Positions 62,718 to 64,000 of a DNA stretch of 64,000 nt are shown here, in pieces. Within the stretch, counting starts at the first letter, position 1. Every line of letters starts with the position of its first letter. The DNA lies in NCBI GenBank assembly GCA_017621815.1, contig JAGASK010000052.1, forward strand, positions 1 to 64,000, read 5' to 3'. Below the pieces are notes generated by a model. The model was given only the letters and a program-made list of their open reading frames with translations, was not told where the DNA came from and searched no databases. Origin of the DNA: Lachnospiraceae bacterium (GTDB lineage: Bacteria; Bacillota; Clostridia; Lachnospirales; Lachnospiraceae). The position numbers and the translations under genes are program-made.

Positions 62718-63890
62718 TCATATATTAACTGCATTCTTTTGTTTTAATATAATATCAATAATTTCTCTCACCGCGCCCTGTCCCCCCTCTTTTTGAGTGA
62801 CATACGTAGCTGCTTCTTTTACTATCTGCACTCCATTTTTAACGCTGCACCCGAATCCTACTGATTTAATTACATCTAAATCATTGATATCATCGCCAAC
62901 ATATGCTACATTCTGTAACTCTATTTTATATCTCTCACATAACTTTTTAACTACGCTTAATTTATCTTGTATACCTTCTTCAAAAATATCAAGATTCAAC
63001 TTTTTGCATCTGCGACGATTTAACTCTCTTTTTTCCCCCGTTATTATACCGGTCAGAATTCCTTTATTTTTAAGCATTGACAATCCCATACCATCCAATG
63101 TGCTAAATTTCTTCAACTCATCCCCATTTTCAGAATAATACATTCCGCCATCTGTCAAACAACCATCACAATCCGTAAGAAACATCTTAATCTCAGGAAT
63201 CTCTTTCTTTATTCTTTCCTTCTGTATTCTGTTTTCTAATTGCTTTTCTATTACTATCCAGTCACTTGGCTCATCTATTTCAAAATAAGTGGACTCATCC
63301 ATTTCGTATGCACGGATGTTGCCTGATATCCTGTTTTGAGTTGAAACAAGAGCAGTTTTGCTCGTAATATAAAAAGCTCCGTTTTCTACCAAATATCCTT
63401 CAAATTCCTGTCTCCTTGGTCTGTGAAAGACATCGTAATTAGTCGGCCTTGCAAATCCATTTTTATCTTCTTTCCAATGAAATCTCTTCTGTCTTACAAC
63501 CGAAAGCACACTATCTGTTTCTTCTTTTCTGTATAATTCAAAGCCTCCTGTCAAATCATCAGATGTCAATAAAGGAGATGTCGCCTGAATCAATACTATA
63601 TTTTCAAATAAATATTTATCTGCAAATTCCAGCATAGCGGATTCTGTAGAAGCAGTATCAGAGGCCGTTGCTTGCCCCCTCTCTACAACCATTACTTTGG
63701 GCAAATTAAAACTTTCCACTGTTTTTCTAATAATATCATTGTCTGTTGCCACATATACATTGTCTATATCTCTACAATCGCTTGCTGCTTTTGCTACCCA
63801 ATAAACCAGTGGTTTACCAGCTATTTCTTTAATATTCTTTAATGGAATAGACTTACTTCCTCCACGCACCGGAATAAATGCTACATTCAC
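62718..63890 (-). CDS. CMP-nonulosonate synthetase fused to KdsC-like phosphatase
   Basis: 390 residues. The N-terminal half is an N-acylneuraminate cytidylyltransferase: VAFIPVRGGSKSIPLKNIKE, VYVATDNDIIRK, IVLIQATSPLLTSDDL, and EIDEPSDWIVIEK. The C-terminal half (about 235-390) is a KdsC-type HAD phosphatase: IKMFLTDCDGCLTDGGMYYS (DxD), FSTLDGMGLSMLKNKGI, and VAYVGDDINDLDVIKSVGFG. Together they would dephosphorylate a nonulosonate-9-phosphate and load it onto CMP. Which nine-carbon sugar (sialic, legionaminic or other) cannot be told. The start is a GTG with AGAGG 8 bases upstream. It lies 11 bases after the preceding gene and so belongs to a longer operon beyond the window. Confidence 0.92.
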   Translation of the reverse strand: MNVAFIPVRGGSKSIPLKNIKEIAGKPLVYWVAKAASDCRDIDNVYVATDNDIIRKTVESFNLPKVMVVERGQATASDTASTESAMLEFADKYLFENIVLIQATSPLLTSDDLTGGFELYRKEETDSVLSVVRQKRFHWKEDKNGFARPTNYDVFHRPRRQEFEGYLVENGAFYITSKTALVSTQNRISGNIRAYEMDESTYFEIDEPSDWIVIEKQLENRIQKERIKKEIPEIKMFLTDCDGCLTDGGMYYSENGDELKKFSTLDGMGLSMLKNKGILTGIITGEKRELNRRRCKKLNLDIFEEGIQDKLSVVKKLCERYKIELQNVAYVGDDINDLDVIKSVGFGCSVKNGVQIVKEAATYVTQKEGGQGAVREIIDIILKQKNAVNI

Positions 63891-63901
63891 TTTTATTACC
63901 T

Positions 63902-64000
63902 CTAATGCTTTCTGTATTTTAACTTTTCCCGCTGAATTCTTTCTATATCAAGAATTTCCTTTTCTTTATAATGTAATGCAGAATACGTTGCCATTAAATC
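63902..64000 (-). CDS. C-terminal end of an unidentified gene (partial)
   Basis: The last 32 codons of a gene that enters from beyond the window edge, ending ...LMATYSALHYKEKEILDIE and a basic tail before TAG. I do not recognise it. Nonulosonate loci usually place a synthase, epimerase or oxidoreductase next to the CMP-synthetase, so one of these is likely, but this fragment does not decide it. Confidence 0.6.
   Translation of the reverse strand, partial: DLMATYSALHYKEKEILDIERIQREKLKYRKH

Noticed and set aside
1-64000. Insertion sequences, tRNA or rRNA genes, integrase genes
   Set aside because: Apart from the Rpn remnant I found no transposase, integrase, tRNA-like or rRNA-like sequence on reading either strand.

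Overview
The window looks like part of the chromosome of a low-GC Gram-positive bacterium of the class Clostridia, probably Lachnospiraceae-like. The clues are the A/T-rich codon use, strong AGGAGG-type ribosome binding sites, secreted proteins ending in triple SLH domains, Gram-positive teichoic-acid-type enzymes (LTA-synthase-like, TagD-like, LicD, TagGH-like ABC exporter), and a remnant of an Rpn/PD-(D/E)XK gene of the kind common in that family. The family-level placement is inference. Every gene I can support lies on the minus strand, so transcription runs from high to low coordinates.

In order of transcription: (1) 64,000-61,090: the tail of an unidentified gene, a CMP-nonulosonate synthetase fused to a KdsC-like phosphatase, and a polysaccharide pyruvyl transferase. 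(2) 61,067-45,910: a dense run of glycosyltransferases (GT), an acetyltransferase gene broken at a poly-G tract, an SGNH hydrolase and a large membrane protein. Many of these carry the same small Rossmann-like module. (3) 45,843-43,783: an ABC-2 polysaccharide exporter flanked by two paralogous GT8-Rossmann-GT2 fusions. (4) 43,763-28,335: further GT, HAD, methyltransferase and LicD proteins, a cytidylyltransferase and a lipid kinase, which suggests phosphodiester decoration. (5) 28,290-18,670: a membrane block with an LTA-synthase-like sulfatase-fold enzyme, an AlgJ-like/MBOAT acylation pair, an acyltransferase fused to a GT-C-type glycosyltransferase, and a GtrB-like lipid-linked sugar synthase. 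(6) 18,620-8,839: four secreted SLH proteins (beta-repeat protein, C1 protease, glucosaminidase-like, transglutaminase-like) with their own promoters and one clear terminator. (7) 8,727-717: an acyltransferase, a membrane-anchored surface protein, a Stealth phosphotransferase, two GTs, a second pyruvyl transferase and a Wzx-type flippase. A non-coding stretch and an internally deleted Rpn-family gene close the window.

The simplest reading is one very large surface-glycan locus that makes, exports, phosphorylates, acylates and pyruvylates one or more cell-wall polymers. It also encodes the SLH proteins that would bind a pyruvylated polymer. The most notable signal is the run of ten G at 60,785-60,794, which splits an acetyltransferase gene; nine G would restore one 375-residue protein. 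This looks like a phase-variable switch, unless it is a homopolymer sequencing error.
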